From contig CAKMRJ010000001.1 of NCBI GenBank assembly GCA_928212115.1, forward strand, positions 189,535,022-189,599,021: a DNA stretch of 64,000 nucleotides. Direction: 5' to 3'. This DNA comes from Lactuca virosa. Taxonomy: Eukaryota > Streptophyta > Magnoliopsida > Asterales > Asteraceae. Below the pieces are notes generated by a model, which was not told the origin of the DNA, made no database searches, and was given only the letters and a program-made list of their open reading frames with translations. Shown here piece after piece: positions 32,602 through 43,658 of the stretch (its first letter is position 1; every line of letters begins with the position of its first letter). Position numbers and translations under genes: made by a program.

Positions 32602-32969
32602 CTGAAAAAGAAAGACAAAGTTTAGATTAGATAATAGTTCTTAATATAACATCCAAAATGAAATATTAAGGCTAGGACCCAACACAATATTTTTCAAATT
32701 GGAAGAAGGATGCCGTAATCCAAGCTACAAAATATTTGAATGTAGGTAAATGATGATTTACCAATTTCCACCATGAAAAACGAAATAAATTATTAAGTTT
32801 TAAATGAATTGAAATTCCTAGATTCTTTTGAGATTCATTGAACTTTTGAATGGCATGTTTAAATCTCGATTATGCCTTTCAAGTTTGTGACTGGGATGCC
32901 GAGGATCACGAACAAGCTATGAATAACAATGCAAATATACTTGGTACACTTGATGTCATTTATCACCTA

Positions 32970-33005
32970 ATCGATGTGCCGGTTAACCACACACGCTCCA
33001 TCGAT
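32970..33005 (-). other. Leader stem-loop SL2, copy A
   Basis: Arms atcgatg and catcgat; the loop contains GGTTAACC in the gcgtgtgtggttaaccggc context. Confidence 0.6.
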
Positions 33006-33050
33006 CTATGACAAACACTAGGCTACCCTTTGCCACCCTTACTAGTCTAT

Positions 33051-33086
33051 GTTAGTGTGCCGGTTATCCACACACGCTCCACTAAC
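33051..33086 (-). other. Leader stem-loop SL1, copy A
   Basis: Arms gttagtg and cactaac; the loop reads gtgtgtggataaccgg, one base different from SL2, so the loop octamer is no longer self-complementary here. Confidence 0.6.
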
Positions 33087-33378
33087 GACTTGGTAAGGCG
33101 TGAAGTGTAATTTCATGGGTTAGCATCAATTTCACATTTTCCTAAAGTAACTAAGATTGGGAATTTATAAAACATTTAGTTACTTTATAATTATCATTAT
33201 ACTTAATGAGAAGTAGTGTCCTATCCTACCTGTTCGACTAACGACCCTCCACCAATCAAGGAAGCGGTGGGTGAGAATGGACACCCATTAAACTGCCATT
33301 TTATAGGCAGTAACCTTATACCCCCTTATAGATTGGCTACGTGAATGAGGCCTACTAACGGTAAGACTGACTTATCTT

Positions 33379-33381
<3 letters not shown>

Positions 33382-33434
<53 letters not shown>
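33382..33434. repeat. TA microsatellite, copy A
   Basis: Uninterrupted (at)n of about 53 bases; the copy-B counterpart (62246-62281) is about 36 bases; the plus-strand array has no such run. Confidence 0.95.
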
Positions 33435-33437
<3 letters not shown>

Positions 33438-33978
33438 TTAAACTTTTAATATTATAATAGTATAAGGGTTGAATTTCAAACTTTTAAAATTCTAGGGTTT
33501 GGAATTAAAGTATTAATGTGTGTGACTTTACAAATTCCAAAACTTGAGGGCATGTTTTGAAACTCTTCAAAACTTTTCATCTCCATAACATATGAGTTTA
33601 TTGCTATTTAAAAATGAGACTCTTCGTTTTCTATAACCTATGAGTTTAATGACTCTTTTAAGGAAAAGACTTTTGGTAATCCATAACTTGAGGACAAGTT
33701 ATGGAGTCCATTAAAACCATTTAGATCATTAATTTAATTAACACAATAATGAAATAATTCATGCATCATCAAATTTAAACTCATAAGATAATTCATATCA
33801 TCAATCTTCAAGAAATTAGAATAATCATATTAACTAATACAAATCTTGAAATTATGACAATTACCTTGTAATTAGATTAGGATGAACATTACCATATCAT
33901 AAAAAACAGATTAAATGATTCAAAACAGCTATTGGTAATGATCCTAATCCAATTTTGGCCAAAAAACTCAAAAAACCT

Positions 33979-34092
33979 GCTGTCTGTTCATCAGACTCGT
34001 CGAGTGTACTGCTGGACTCGTCGAGTCCAAGGCAAAAAGCATCAACTCGTCGAGTTGATTCATGCACTCGGCAAGTTGTGCTCTCAGACAGC
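33979..34092. repeat. ACTCG-T-CGAGT palindrome cluster near primer site, copy A
   Basis: Palindromes at 33995-34005, 34014-34028 and 34041-34059, plus a degenerate one at 34064-34080, share the core actcgtcgagt but have different, still complementary flanks (gg/cc and atca/tgat). The group is enclosed by gctgtctg / cagacagc. It lies about 57 bases from the primer site. Absent from the plus-strand array. Confidence 0.75.
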
Positions 34093-34148
34093 ATTTTCAG
34101 CTGTGCAAAATCATATTCCAGCAACAATATAATAGAAAACAATCCTAG

Positions 34149-34160
34149 GCTCTGATACCA
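34149..34160 (-). other. Primer binding site of copia, copy A
   Basis: gctctgatacca, one base from the LTR end. Confidence 0.9.
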
Positions 34161-34161
34161 C

Positions 34162-34917
34162 TGAAGGGTTTTGAGCATCCTAACAACCTTAAGGTGCACA
34201 TAAAATCCTAAATGCTTTGGATCTATGTTTTCTCTAATTATACATGCAAAATAATTTTCCAAAGCATTGTCCTATCTTGCATACAAACATAGGTACTTGT
34301 ATAACAAAACTATATAGAAGACATACCTTTTCTTGTAGCTTGTTACTTGGAGCTTTAAGAGCCTAGCACCAATAATGTGAATGCCTTAAATGGAACCACA
34401 AATCACCGCCAACAATTGGAAGACTTGAGAGAGAGTATATTTCACACAAAAATCAGTTATGCTCTTTTCACACACACTTAGTGCCGATTTAGGTAGCTAA
34501 GGACTTCTTTATATAGTATGGCATGATTAGGGTTACATCCATGTAAACCCTAATACCCATGACCTTTCACATTACATAGGAACCATGGGTAAAAACCTCC
34601 ATGGACTATCCATGGACTTCCATGTTGGTTTAGCCCATCCGAAATAATCATTGGCCCATACTATAAGAATACATATTTAATTAGTCTCTTTTGATCACTA
34701 AATTAATTCCAAATTAATTCTTGACCAATACTAATTAAATAATATGATTTCATATTAATATATTAGAACTTATAATATATTAATAAATCATAAATAACCT
34801 CTTCTCAAAAGTCCATCCATACAAATTGTTCCGGTGAAATGCAACCCAAATGGACCATGCTATATCGGGTCAAGTACATGCCAAATATAGTCATGGACTT
34901 AGACACCTTATCCAACA
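34162..34917 (-). repeat. Copia 5' LTR, copy A
   Basis: 756 bp, pairs with 25508-26252; right flank ccgac is the TSD. Confidence 0.9.
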
Positions 34918-34961
34918 CCGACTTCATAAGTTCCTTTTTAAGTTTGGTCCCATGTTCAATT

Positions 34962-37345
34962 GTCACACCCCAAACCGAAATGGCGAAAAAATTCGGGGGT
35001 GGAGGACGTCATGTACAGTATTACAACAATGCGGAATAGTAAAACAAGCAACAACATGCATTGCATTAATAATATAGTTAATACACGTGTGTTCTTTGTA
35101 AAGTTGTGTGACACCAAAATGTATAGCAAAATAAAAGATGAGTCTTGAACATGCTTCGTCTTCTCAAAACCTGTGCAAGCGTACCTATTTACTGGTTCCC
35201 TGAGAATACAAGTTATTTTGAAAAGAGGGTATCAATATTTAAGTTGGTGAGTTCATAAGTATTTAGTGTTTGATGTTTGTATTTGATCCATGAAAATGTT
35301 AGTATGTTTCCCAGAAAATCCCATATTTTCTATAATAAATGAAAAGTAGTCTCTTACCCAAGACCAAACTGTTTGTATGTTTTGTACTCTGAAATAGTGT
35401 AAATATATTTTTCTATTCTGAAATAGTGTAAATGTATGTTTTCCATATTTGTAACCTATCTTTACTAGAGAAATAGTAGGCTTGTTCATGTGTGAACATC
35501 ACTGTATGTATGTAATGGAAGATAACGTTTTGCAGTAGTATTGTTTAAAATAAAACCACAGAAGTAATGTTTGTTTTGTAAACCGAATTGTTTAGTTAAT
35601 GCTTAATGTGAATGAGATTATAACCATACTTAATTTACTAGTGTAATACACGATGTTCTTCAAGCGTCGAAAAAGATATGACATTTGTCACCCGTAGACC
35701 TGCCGGTCCCAACTGTAGCTAACAGCCAAGGTGCGGGATTGTCAGTCCCGTATAGATCTATACACAAATTCACGCTCTCCCTCCAAGAGACTCTATAATA
35801 AAACATGACTTAGCAATGATTTTGCTAAGTACCATGAAGTAATATCTCACATTCTAGTATTAACTTGTTTACGTATAGTATGTATGTGCCTTCTTGTTCT
35901 TGTAAATGAATAATGTCCTTGTAATGAAAAGTAATAGTATGCATGTATTGATTCATGTAGTGTTTCTTTGATCTAGAAAATAGTATGAATTAATCTCTAA
36001 ACTATACCTATTATAGTTTACTAGCATGTTTGTTTGTACTATAAATGATTTGGAGAAAAGACCCATTTGCTCAACATATACAAATGAGTTAAGTATGTTC
36101 TATAAATGAGTTTTAATAGTCATGTATATATTTAGTATGTATAATTATGATTTAACCGACAGTCAGACTGGTGATCCTACCCTAAGCCCACAACCAAACA
36201 AAGAACAGGAGTTAAGGTAATAGCAATAGTCCTAAGTCTGTTAAAGCCTAATTATACATAAATATACAAATTAATATGATTTTGATAAAAACAATAATCT
36301 AATTAGTTGAAAAACAGTTTGAAATGGTTTTAACAATATTGATATAAGCATACGATTGCTTTGATTGTTTTCATTTGTATTTAAGTGTTAACACAATTAT
36401 ATTGTGTTTGGCTTGTATTCCCCCCCCCCCTAAAAACATTATAAAAAGGTAAAATGTAGGGGTATGAACTCACCTTATGTGAGTGATTCGATTGAAGGTT
36501 CGATATAGGAAGTTATTGCCACAAGTTTGATCCCGTAACAAAACCGAGTCCTAATAGCATTCCACGCAATATTCATGTATGTAATTAGTGAATATAATAG
36601 CAAGTAGGTTAAGGAAATAGCCTATTTTGTAAGATTCACTTACGAAATGCAGGTGTTAGAAGCAATTTGCGAGGCTGTTAAGTGTTTTCGGTCAGCCTTG
36701 TGTTTTCGGCCACATGAAGATTCAAGTGATGTTCTTCGTGTTCTTGGTGAAACCAAGATGATCCAAGCGTTTTCGGTCAAAGGTAAGAATATTGGAAGAT
36801 GTTTTTGGATGGTAACAACAATAATAGATGATTTTTGCAAGATCTTATGGAGATAGTGATTTTCGGATGATAGTTGAGAGAGACTGGTGGGTTTTCTGTT
36901 GATGTTCTTGAGAGAAAAGGTTAAGTTTGTGGTTGGTGGGTGAAGAAATGAAGAAATGTTTTCGGTTCCATGCATTTATAGTAGGATAAGCTTGACATGA
37001 CACATGCATCAGTTTGCGAACCGAGAGGATAAGACCGAGAGTTCTTGGTTGGAAACGGTTTGCGGTGTGAGGGGTTCACGGCCGAAAATGGCTTTCGGTC
37101 TCGGACGTTTGCGGTCAGAGGTTCGTTTTCGGTCCGAGGTTGGCTGATTCGCGAGTATTCCCGGTTTTGAGTGATTTTACTTCTAAATCATAGAACACCT
37201 CTAATACAATGTCTATACACATAGAGATTATTAATCTAACCTTAACAAGTTAAATCAAAACAACAAATTTGACTTTTATTTGACATGTTTGACTTTTGTT
37301 GACCAAATTTGACCTTTACAAGATTGAAATTAACGGGTTGTCACA
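34962..37345 (-). repeat. Solo LTR of a second gypsy family
   Basis: 2384 bp, plus-strand ends TGTCACACCCC and GGGTTGTCACA, TSD tcaat at 34957-34961 and 37346-37350. A minus-strand TATA-like ctataaatgca at about 36971-36981 and a TTGAC-rich tract near 37268-37315 suggest minus orientation. It contains a C homopolymer (36421-36430). No internal domain. The copy-B counterpart begins at 63809. Confidence 0.88.
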
Positions 37346-37448
37346 TCAATAGCAGGTGTGGAATTACAAATATAAGCCACTCCATCTCGCTCTGAATTTG
37401 ACATATGTTTACTTTTTCTTCCTTCATTTTTTTGATTTCTGGATCAAT
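37346..37448 (-). pseudogene. Host exon fragment split by the solo LTR
   Basis: On the minus strand, after a tttgcag acceptor-like site, an open frame reads IDPEIKKMKEEKVN; an overlapping frame reads SKHMSNSERDGVAYICNSTP and continues, if the solo LTR and then the copia element with their target duplications are left out, through 34961-34918 and 25507-25437 with no stop (EHGTKLKKELMKSGQSANKS, then LSHLPLQRVP) to a GT donor. Which frame is real is not settled; a one-base shift could link them. Family not recognised. Confidence 0.42.
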
Positions 37449-37990
37449 CTGCAAAAAAATTGACACACATGAATAAAAAAGTTAATTAAATAGTAAAAGG
37501 GTGTATGCTTTCTTTCATAAGGTAAATGGTAAAACATAGTTGAAGCTTTTAATAATAGTTGTGTGGTAACATTTTTTACAATTATACTTCAACTATAAGC
37601 CAAAAAGGCACCTTTTCAAGGAAAGATACAAACTCGCTTCCGTTAAGTGATTTACCCTACACAATCTTTGGGTGAATTAAAAATTTAACAAATTCTTATA
37701 ATTGTTCTCTTTTTTTAAGATAATTTCAAAAGCTCATAAGCTTAAGCAATTAAAATAATGAATTTAAAGCTAATAAAAAGATTATGTAATTTAGCAATAA
37801 TCAAATGACATCCTGGAACATGAGTTTGAGTTATGGACAACATTTAATAATTCTTAAAAGACTGTTTTCATAATTATAATGATCGAGAAATGTAAAATTA
37901 CTCAAGATCTTCAAAATGTTTTGTTGATATGAAAGCTACTCATTAAAATAAACAGAAATATTGACAAAAGGGAGGTTGTCGTGTTTTTAC
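37449..37990 (-). other. Probable intron of host gene
   Basis: Bounded on the minus strand by GTAAAAACAC (donor side, 37990) and TTTTTTTGCAG (acceptor side, 37449). AT-rich, no element or frame seen inside. Confidence 0.4.
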
Positions 37991-38130
37991 CTCGGTGGGA
38001 AAGAAGAGCAAGCGAGGACAGAGTTTCAATATTCTTTCATTGGAAAAAATTGTACTTGGTGGTGCATCCATCTATTGGAGGCAACGATGGACTGGTAGAT
38101 TAGGGTGTCATTGCAACCGTTCTTGGTTCC
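37991..38130 (-). pseudogene. Host 5' exon fragment with start codon
   Basis: Minus strand: a ttttctgcag acceptor (38131-38132), about 60 bases of possible 5' UTR, ATG at 38071, then MDAPPSTIFSNERILKLCP and RLLFFPTE to a CAG-less donor GAG|GTAAAA at 37990. It joins in phase to IDPEIKKMKEEK in the next exon. The upstream part is lost because the duplication break at about 38172 lies in the preceding intron. Product unknown; the short length keeps confidence modest. Confidence 0.4.
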
Positions 38131-38164
38131 CTGCAGAAAAAGTAAAAAGGGTGAGATGAGTGGC

Positions 38165-38180
38165 CAAATTTTCTGTAAGG
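38165..38180. other. Tandem duplication junction
   Basis: Host intron-like sequence (agtggccaaattttctgt) meets the middle of the Tekay LTR (aggttatgacag). The LTR counterpart at 18855 reads ttctgtgaggttatgac, so the two sides share ttctgt at the join. Right of this point the order of elements repeats that of the left. Confidence 0.7.
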
Positions 38181-40286
38181 TTATGACAGTAGCTTTATGA
38201 CATGCAAAATTTTCTGTCATAGAGGCTCTATTTGCATATATTCTAGGTGAACTTACTTATATCAAATTTTTATAAACAACCCCTTAACAGTTTGCAAATA
38301 GTCATTTATGTAACACAAAGTTCAAATTTCGAAATTCTAGACTTAGTGTCAACATCTCAAGGTCTATTTCAACAACCTTTATCTCTAATTATGAAGAGCA
38401 TGAATGCAATGGTGCATGTTGAACACCCCCAAAACTTGGGAGGCTCCTTTTTTAAATTGTATTATTCATGTAGTGATTAAAATATTATTTATTTTCATGG
38501 GTCCTGTGAAACCTCACGTTCACAGAGAGTTATATACAAAAAAATGATAATATTTCAACACACATATTAAACACACGTATACATGCAATCATTCAAGAAT
38601 TTAGAACAAGATGTGACTTGTACTCTTTCCCAAAATCAATAAAAATTTAGGAAAAAGGTGGGGTATGAAGCTCACCTTGGTTATCTTTGCTGGGTGGTTT
38701 GAAGAGTGATGAGGAAGTCTCCAACTCCAAAACTTGGAAGATTATTAAATCTCTAAAGGATTCTAGGAATAATTTTTCGTGTATAAATATAGTGAAATCT
38801 TAGAATAATGGGAAGAATATTTATTTAGAGAGGATAAAATACTTACCCAAGGAATCTGGGAATTTCCTTTGAAGAGATGAACTTGGAGCTTGAAGGAGTT
38901 GAGAGTGTTCTTGTGAGTTTTCTGGAAGTGAGGAGTGAGAAGTGGAATAAGGGAGGAAAGGTTCACGTATCAAAAGGGAGGATAAAGGTGACTTGACATT
39001 TGCATGGAAAGCTAGTGGGTAAGGCTTAGTTTCTTTGGATAATACATGTTTATTTGGGATTTGCATGGGAAATGAGGAATTTGGATCACATCATAAAGTC
39101 AAACACTTTATCTTCTTAGAAACCTCTTTAAAATCTTGGACATTATTTTATATAAATATGTTTAAAATAATTAATTTTGGCATAAAATAGGGGTTTAAGG
39201 GGTTTAGGACATGAAAAATACGAGTTTGGAGGAATTCCCGATGTCAAAATGTCCTAAACTGAAGAAAAGGTCCGAAAATGATGAAAATCCGGAGTGGGAT
39301 GATGCTCCTGCGAGGATCCGAAGGACTTGAGAAGAATTCCCGAGTCGTTTGCTCAAATCCGGAGCCACCAGGCGAAATCCGAAGCTGAGTTTCAATTTCC
39401 GGAGCATCTTCTCGGTTCCGAAGTCAGGAGGCGGAGTCAGTGGTCCGGTCAGAGGTGCGACGCCGGCTGGAACTTCTGAAGCTGCCTCAAGCAAGATCTT
39501 CCGGAGCCACTTTTTCCGGGGTGTGCGAGATTGTCCGAATGCAAGGGGGGGGGGGGGGGGGGGGGTTCGAAGCTGTTTCCTCTTGGCTCCTTAGAAGACA
39601 TTCCGGATGAGAGGTTTAGCACTAAGAGGGTTCCGGACGAGAGGTTCAGGACCAAAAGGGTTCCGGACCAAGAGGTTCAGGACCAAGAGGGTCCTTTTGG
39701 GTTCTCTCCTCTGGCTTTGGGCTGTTTCCGACTGAGGAAGGTATGTAGAGAGATATGGGAGAGATTTCACATACTTGGAGAGATTTGGGAGAGACTTCAT
39801 ATTCTTGGAGAGATTTAGGAGACACTTAATATTCTTGGAGAGACTTCATATTCTTGGAGAGATTTGGGAGAGACTTCATATTCTTGGAGAGATTTGGGAG
39901 AGACTTCATATTCTTAGAGTGATTCGGGAGAGAGAAGGATATAGTGGGAGAGATTGAGGGAGATTTTGTCGGGAGCCTTTATTAATGTTTTTCTTCGTAG
40001 TTCAAGGTCCTTAGACTTAGATACATTCTATTTTGAGTGTTATACACTCCCGAAGGGCACTTAATAGTACTTTATAGAGCTAATACTTCCCTCAATCAGA
40101 TTAGGGCTTTAAGTTTGGAACATTTGAAACCTTCAGGTGTTACTTTGCATTAAGATTTAGAGTCATACATTAGCAACCATAAGTAAACCCTAACAAATAA
40201 GCACTAGATGAATTGACCAGATGACCCGTTGACCTTGACTTGACTTTGACTTGACATTGACTTGACCAGAAACTTGCCGGTTGTCA
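38173..40286 (-). repeat. Tekay 3' LTR, truncated, copy B
   Basis: Matches 18862-20975, but the part equivalent to 17759-18860 is absent because the duplication junction cuts the LTR. It has a pure G run of about 21 bases (39545-39565) and about six 30-bp repeat units, one of them shortened. Confidence 0.88.
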
Positions 40287-40340
40287 AATCATCTCCCGCT
40301 TGAGGGAATTTCGACCCGAAATTTTGCTTTGAAGTAGCCT
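40287..40340 (-). other. Polypurine tract and pol 3' end, Tekay
   Basis: Minus-strand ctcaagcgggagatgatt abuts the LTR start at 40286, with the tcgggtcgaaattccct sequence between the pol stop and the tract. Confidence 0.65.
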
Positions 40341-40975
40341 TCAAGGGTTCGCGAATAGATAGGGATACTTCTGCAGCATCTGATCTTCACATTCCCAGGT
40401 GAATTCAGGTCCGTGTTTGGCACTCCAACGCACTTTTACAAATGGGATGCGACTGTTCTTAGTACATTTCACCTCTCTGTCCATGATTTCAACTGGCTCT
40501 TCCACGAAGAAGAGATTCTCGTTTACCTCGATCTCTTCTAGCGAGATTACTAGGGTTTCATCTGATAAGCACTTTTTCAAATTCGATACATGAAATATGG
40601 GATGCACGTTGCTGAGCTCTGAGGGTAGCTGCAGCTTATAGGCCACGGGACCGATTCGGGCAAGAATCTCGAATGGTCTGATGTATCGCGGGTTTAACTT
40701 TCCTCATTTTCCGAAGCGGATCGTCCTTTTCCAGGGAGAGACCTTTAGTAGCACGCGGTCTCCCACTTGGAACTCCAGCGGCGTCCATCTTTTATCTGTG
40801 TAACTTTTCTGTCTATCACGGGACGCTTGAAGTCGTGACCTGATTTGAACGATTTTCTCAGTTGTTTCTCGGATGATCTCAGGTCCTGTGAGGGTGCTAT
40901 CCGGTAATTGCCCTCGTTCCAGCTGGGTGTCACCCACCTCGGCCCAACAAAGGGGTGATCTTCACTTCCGGCCAT
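40341..40975 (-). pseudogene. Tekay integrase C-terminal and chromodomain-like region
   Basis: Element order 40975 to 40341. Contains RDRQKSYTDKRWTPLEFQVG and DRVLLKVSPWK, the integrase GPY/F-type region, then, after a frame change and stop, MAYKLQLPSELSNVHPIFHV, SNLKKCL and a chromodomain-like end EIMDREVKCTKNSRIPFVKV followed by RWSAKHGPEFTWE. Such C-terminal modules steer insertion of chromoviruses to heterochromatin. Frames break between the two parts. Confidence 0.85.
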
Positions 40976-42269
40976 ACAAGGCCTCGAAGGGGGTGACTCC
41001 TAAGCTTGTGTGGTAGTTGTTGTTATATGAAAATTCGACTAGGGGAAAGTGGGTATCCCAGGCTTTGCCAAAATCTATTACACATGCTTGGAGCATGTCT
41101 TCTAGAGTCTGAATAGTTCGGTCGCTTTGGCCATCAGTCTGAGGGTGGTAGGCAGTGCTCATATCCAATCAGGTTCCCAATGCTTTCTGGAGCGACTGCC
41201 AAAAACGAGAGGTGAATCTACTATCCCGATCCGATATAATAGATATGGGGACTCCATGCAGTCTCACCACCTCTTTCAGGTATACCCGTGTGAGCCTTTC
41301 CATTTTGTACGTCTCCTTTATTGGCAGGAAATGAGCGGATTTTGTTAGTCGGTCAACGATTACCCAGATAGCATCCAGACCGTCTGCCGTCTTGGGTAAT
41401 TTGGTTATAAAATCCATTGTTATCCTCTCCGATTTCCACTCAGGTATTTCGGGTTGCTGAAGTAGACCCGAGGGCTTCTGATACTCCACTTTAACCTTGT
41501 CACAGGTGAGACACTTGCCTACGTAAGTGGCAATCTCCGCTTTCATGTTCGGCCACCAATAATGTTGTTTGATATCCAGGTACATTTTATCGGAACCCGG
41601 ATGGATAGAGTACCTGGTCTTGTGAGCCTCATTCATTATCACGTCTCCAAATCCACCGAACTTCGCTGTCCAGATTCGGTCCATAAGGTAATAGGCTCCG
41701 TCTTCTTTGACCGTAAGATTCTTTTCCATTCCGCGCAATGCCTCATTGGTGACGTTTTCAGGCTTCAAGGCTTCCTGCTGAGCCTCTTTGATTTGTGAGG
41801 ATAGGTGGGAATGGACGGCCATGGGTAACGTCCTTACTCGACGACCCGAGTACTCTTTTCGGCTTAAGGCATCGGCTACCACATTTTCTTTGCCTGGGTG
41901 GTACTTGATATCAAACTCGTAGTCGTTTAGCAGTTCAACCCATCTTCGTTGTCTCATGTTCAACTCTTTTTGATTCAGAATATGCTGGAGTCTCTTGTGG
42001 TCTGTGAAGATGGTGCACTTTGTACCATAAAGGTAGTGCCTCCAAATCTTTAAGGCGAAGACCACAGCTCCCAGCTCGAGGTCATGAGTGGTGTAGTTCA
42101 CTTCATGGGTCTTTAGTTGTCTTGATGCGTAAGCGATCACCTTCCCGTGCTGCATAAGCACACAACCTAGCCCTTGATTAGAAGCATCGCAGTACACTAC
42201 GAAGTCCTCTGTTACCTCTGGCAAAGACAGCACTGGAGCACTACAGAGGGCTCGTTTCAGGGTTTGCAA
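40962..42269 (-). pseudogene. Tekay RNase H and integrase core
   Basis: Element order 42269 to 40962. RNase H: VVYCDASNQGLGCVLMQHGK, ASRQLKTHEVNYTTHDLELG, IFTDHKRLQHIL. Integrase: zinc-binding region with HPGSDKMY and CLTCDKVK, then the core with MDFITKLPKT, VDRLTKSAHFLPI, SDRDSRFTSRFWQ and, after a stop at 41168, STAYHPQTDGQSDRTIQTLE. The DDE residues (in MDFIT, SDRDSRF and QSDRTIQTLE) can be placed except that the expected Glu of the usual QSERTIQ is Asp here. One stop splits the core. Confidence 0.88.
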
Positions 42270-42385
42270 GGCAGCTTCTTGTTTGCCATTCCAATGAAAA
42301 GGTACGCCCTTCTGGGTGAGAGCGGTGAGAGGCTTGGAGTTTTTGGAAAATTTTTGGATGAACCTTCGGTAATAACCAGCAAGAC

Positions 42386-42906
42386 CTAAAATTGCCTGAT
42401 TTCGGTTGGGGTTCTTGGCGTTGCCCAGCCCTCAATAGCTTTGATCTTGGTAGGGTCCACATGTATTCCCTCTTCGCTAACTACATGGCCCAAAAATTCC
42501 ACTCTACGAATCCAAAACTCGAATTTGGAGAATTTTGCGTAAAGCTTTTCTGCTCTCAATGTTTCCAAAATCTGTCGTAAATGTTGGCTGTGCTCTTCCT
42601 TGCGCTTAGAGTAAACGAGGATATCATCGATAAAAACAATTACAAAGTTGTCAAGAAACGGCCGACAGACTCGGTTCATCAGATCCATAAAGGCATGACC
42701 ACAAATTCAAAATGCCCATAACGAGTTCGGAAAGCAGTCTTTGGGATATCCTCCTCTCGGAATCTTTGTTGATGGTATCTGGATCTCAGATCTATCTTAG
42801 AAAAGTAACTGGCTCCTTGGAGTTGATCGAATAGATCATCGATTCGGGAAAGTGGGTATCGATTCTTGACGGCGAGTTTGTTTAGTTCTCGGTAATCTAT
42901 GCACAT
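42386..42906 (-). pseudogene. Tekay reverse transcriptase
   Basis: Element order 42906 to 42386: MCIDYRELNKLAVKNRYPLS, RIDDLFDQLQGASYFSKIDL, a frame change near 42680, then FVIVFIDDILVYSKRKEEHS with the catalytic F-I-D-D box, and KFEFWIRRVEFLGHVVSEEG. The N-terminal part can be followed in broken frames to about 43030. Confidence 0.9.
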
Positions 42907-43034
42907 TCGGAAAGATCCATCTTTCTTCTTGACAAACAGAACCGGAGCTCTCCAAGGTGAAAAGATCGGCCTGATGAATCCTTTATCGAGAAGCTCGCTT
43001 AGTTGACTAGATAACTCTTACATTTCGGCAGGAG

Positions 43035-43658
43035 CTAACCTGTAGGGTGATTTGGCGATTGGAGTGGCTCCAGGTACAAGATCGATTCGAAACTCGACCT
43101 GGCGCTCGGGGGGGATTCCTGGAAAATCCTCGGGAAATACGTCAGGAAAGTCACGTACTTATGGAATATATTTAAGGTTTTTCTCCTCTTTTGTTTTATC
43201 AATGACATGAGCAAGAAAGGTGGATTCTTTTTATGCAAGCACTTTCGTGCTTGGATGCAAGAAATGAGTCGGAGGTTTGTGCCGGGTTTATCGCCATAAA
43301 CTATTAGGGTTTCGTTGTTGGGTAGGTGAAGGCGAACGACCTTCTCATGGCACATAATTTCAGCATGGTGGGGGCTTAACCAATCCATGCCAACAATCAC
43401 ATCAAAGCTCCTAATATTAACAGGCATCAAACTGATTGGGAAGGAGTGATTATTTAACGTTAGTGTGCACCCTACGTAGATATTGTTGGTTGATTCTGTT
43501 TTACCGTTGTCCATTTCGACCGTGTAAGTTTCGTTCAATTTGTGGGGATTTTGATTGAGTAGGTGTTTGAATTTGTGACTTACGAAGCTTCGCTCAACAC
43601 CACTATCGAATAAAATGCACGCATAAGATTTGTTGAGGAGAAACATACCAGTCACCAC
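43035..43658 (-). pseudogene. Tekay aspartic protease region
   Basis: Open frame with the active-site box CILFDSGVERSFVSHKF (about residues 14-30) and FDVIVGMDWLSPHHAEIMCH downstream, both standard for gypsy proteases. It ends just upstream of the RT. It follows the gag zinc knuckle after one stop. Confidence 0.85.

Larger units (their letters stand above)
32640..34148 (-). other. Copia 5' leader, copy A
   Basis: Non-coding. Holds the paired hairpins (32970-33005 and 33051-33086), a TA microsatellite (33382-33434) and the ACTCG-T-CGAGT palindrome cluster (33979-34092) close to the primer site. Confidence 0.75.
25508..34917 (-). mobile_element. Ty1/copia element, copy A (nested by a solo LTR)
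   Basis: Same family as the plus-strand array at 1-8011, by LTR, leader, protein and polypurine-region similarity. LTRs 25508-26252 and 34162-34917, TSD ccgac. It is interrupted at 27936-30633 by a solo LTR and lacks about 1.2 kb between gag and integrase relative to copy B. All reading frames are broken. Confidence 0.92.

Noticed and set aside
33897..34262. 121-codon frame running from copia leader into the LTR (also 62736-63110)
   Set aside because: It crosses primer site, palindromes and LTR end, and is absent in the plus-strand family member, so it is a by-product of the palindromes.
39545..39565. G homopolymer considered as a quadruplex regulatory element
   Set aside because: Length differs strongly between copies and may partly reflect sequencing error. 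No further support.
39531..39957. Gly-rich and repeat-rich frames in the Tekay 3' LTR of copy B
   Set aside because: Caused by the G run and the minisatellite. No conservation of frame between copies.
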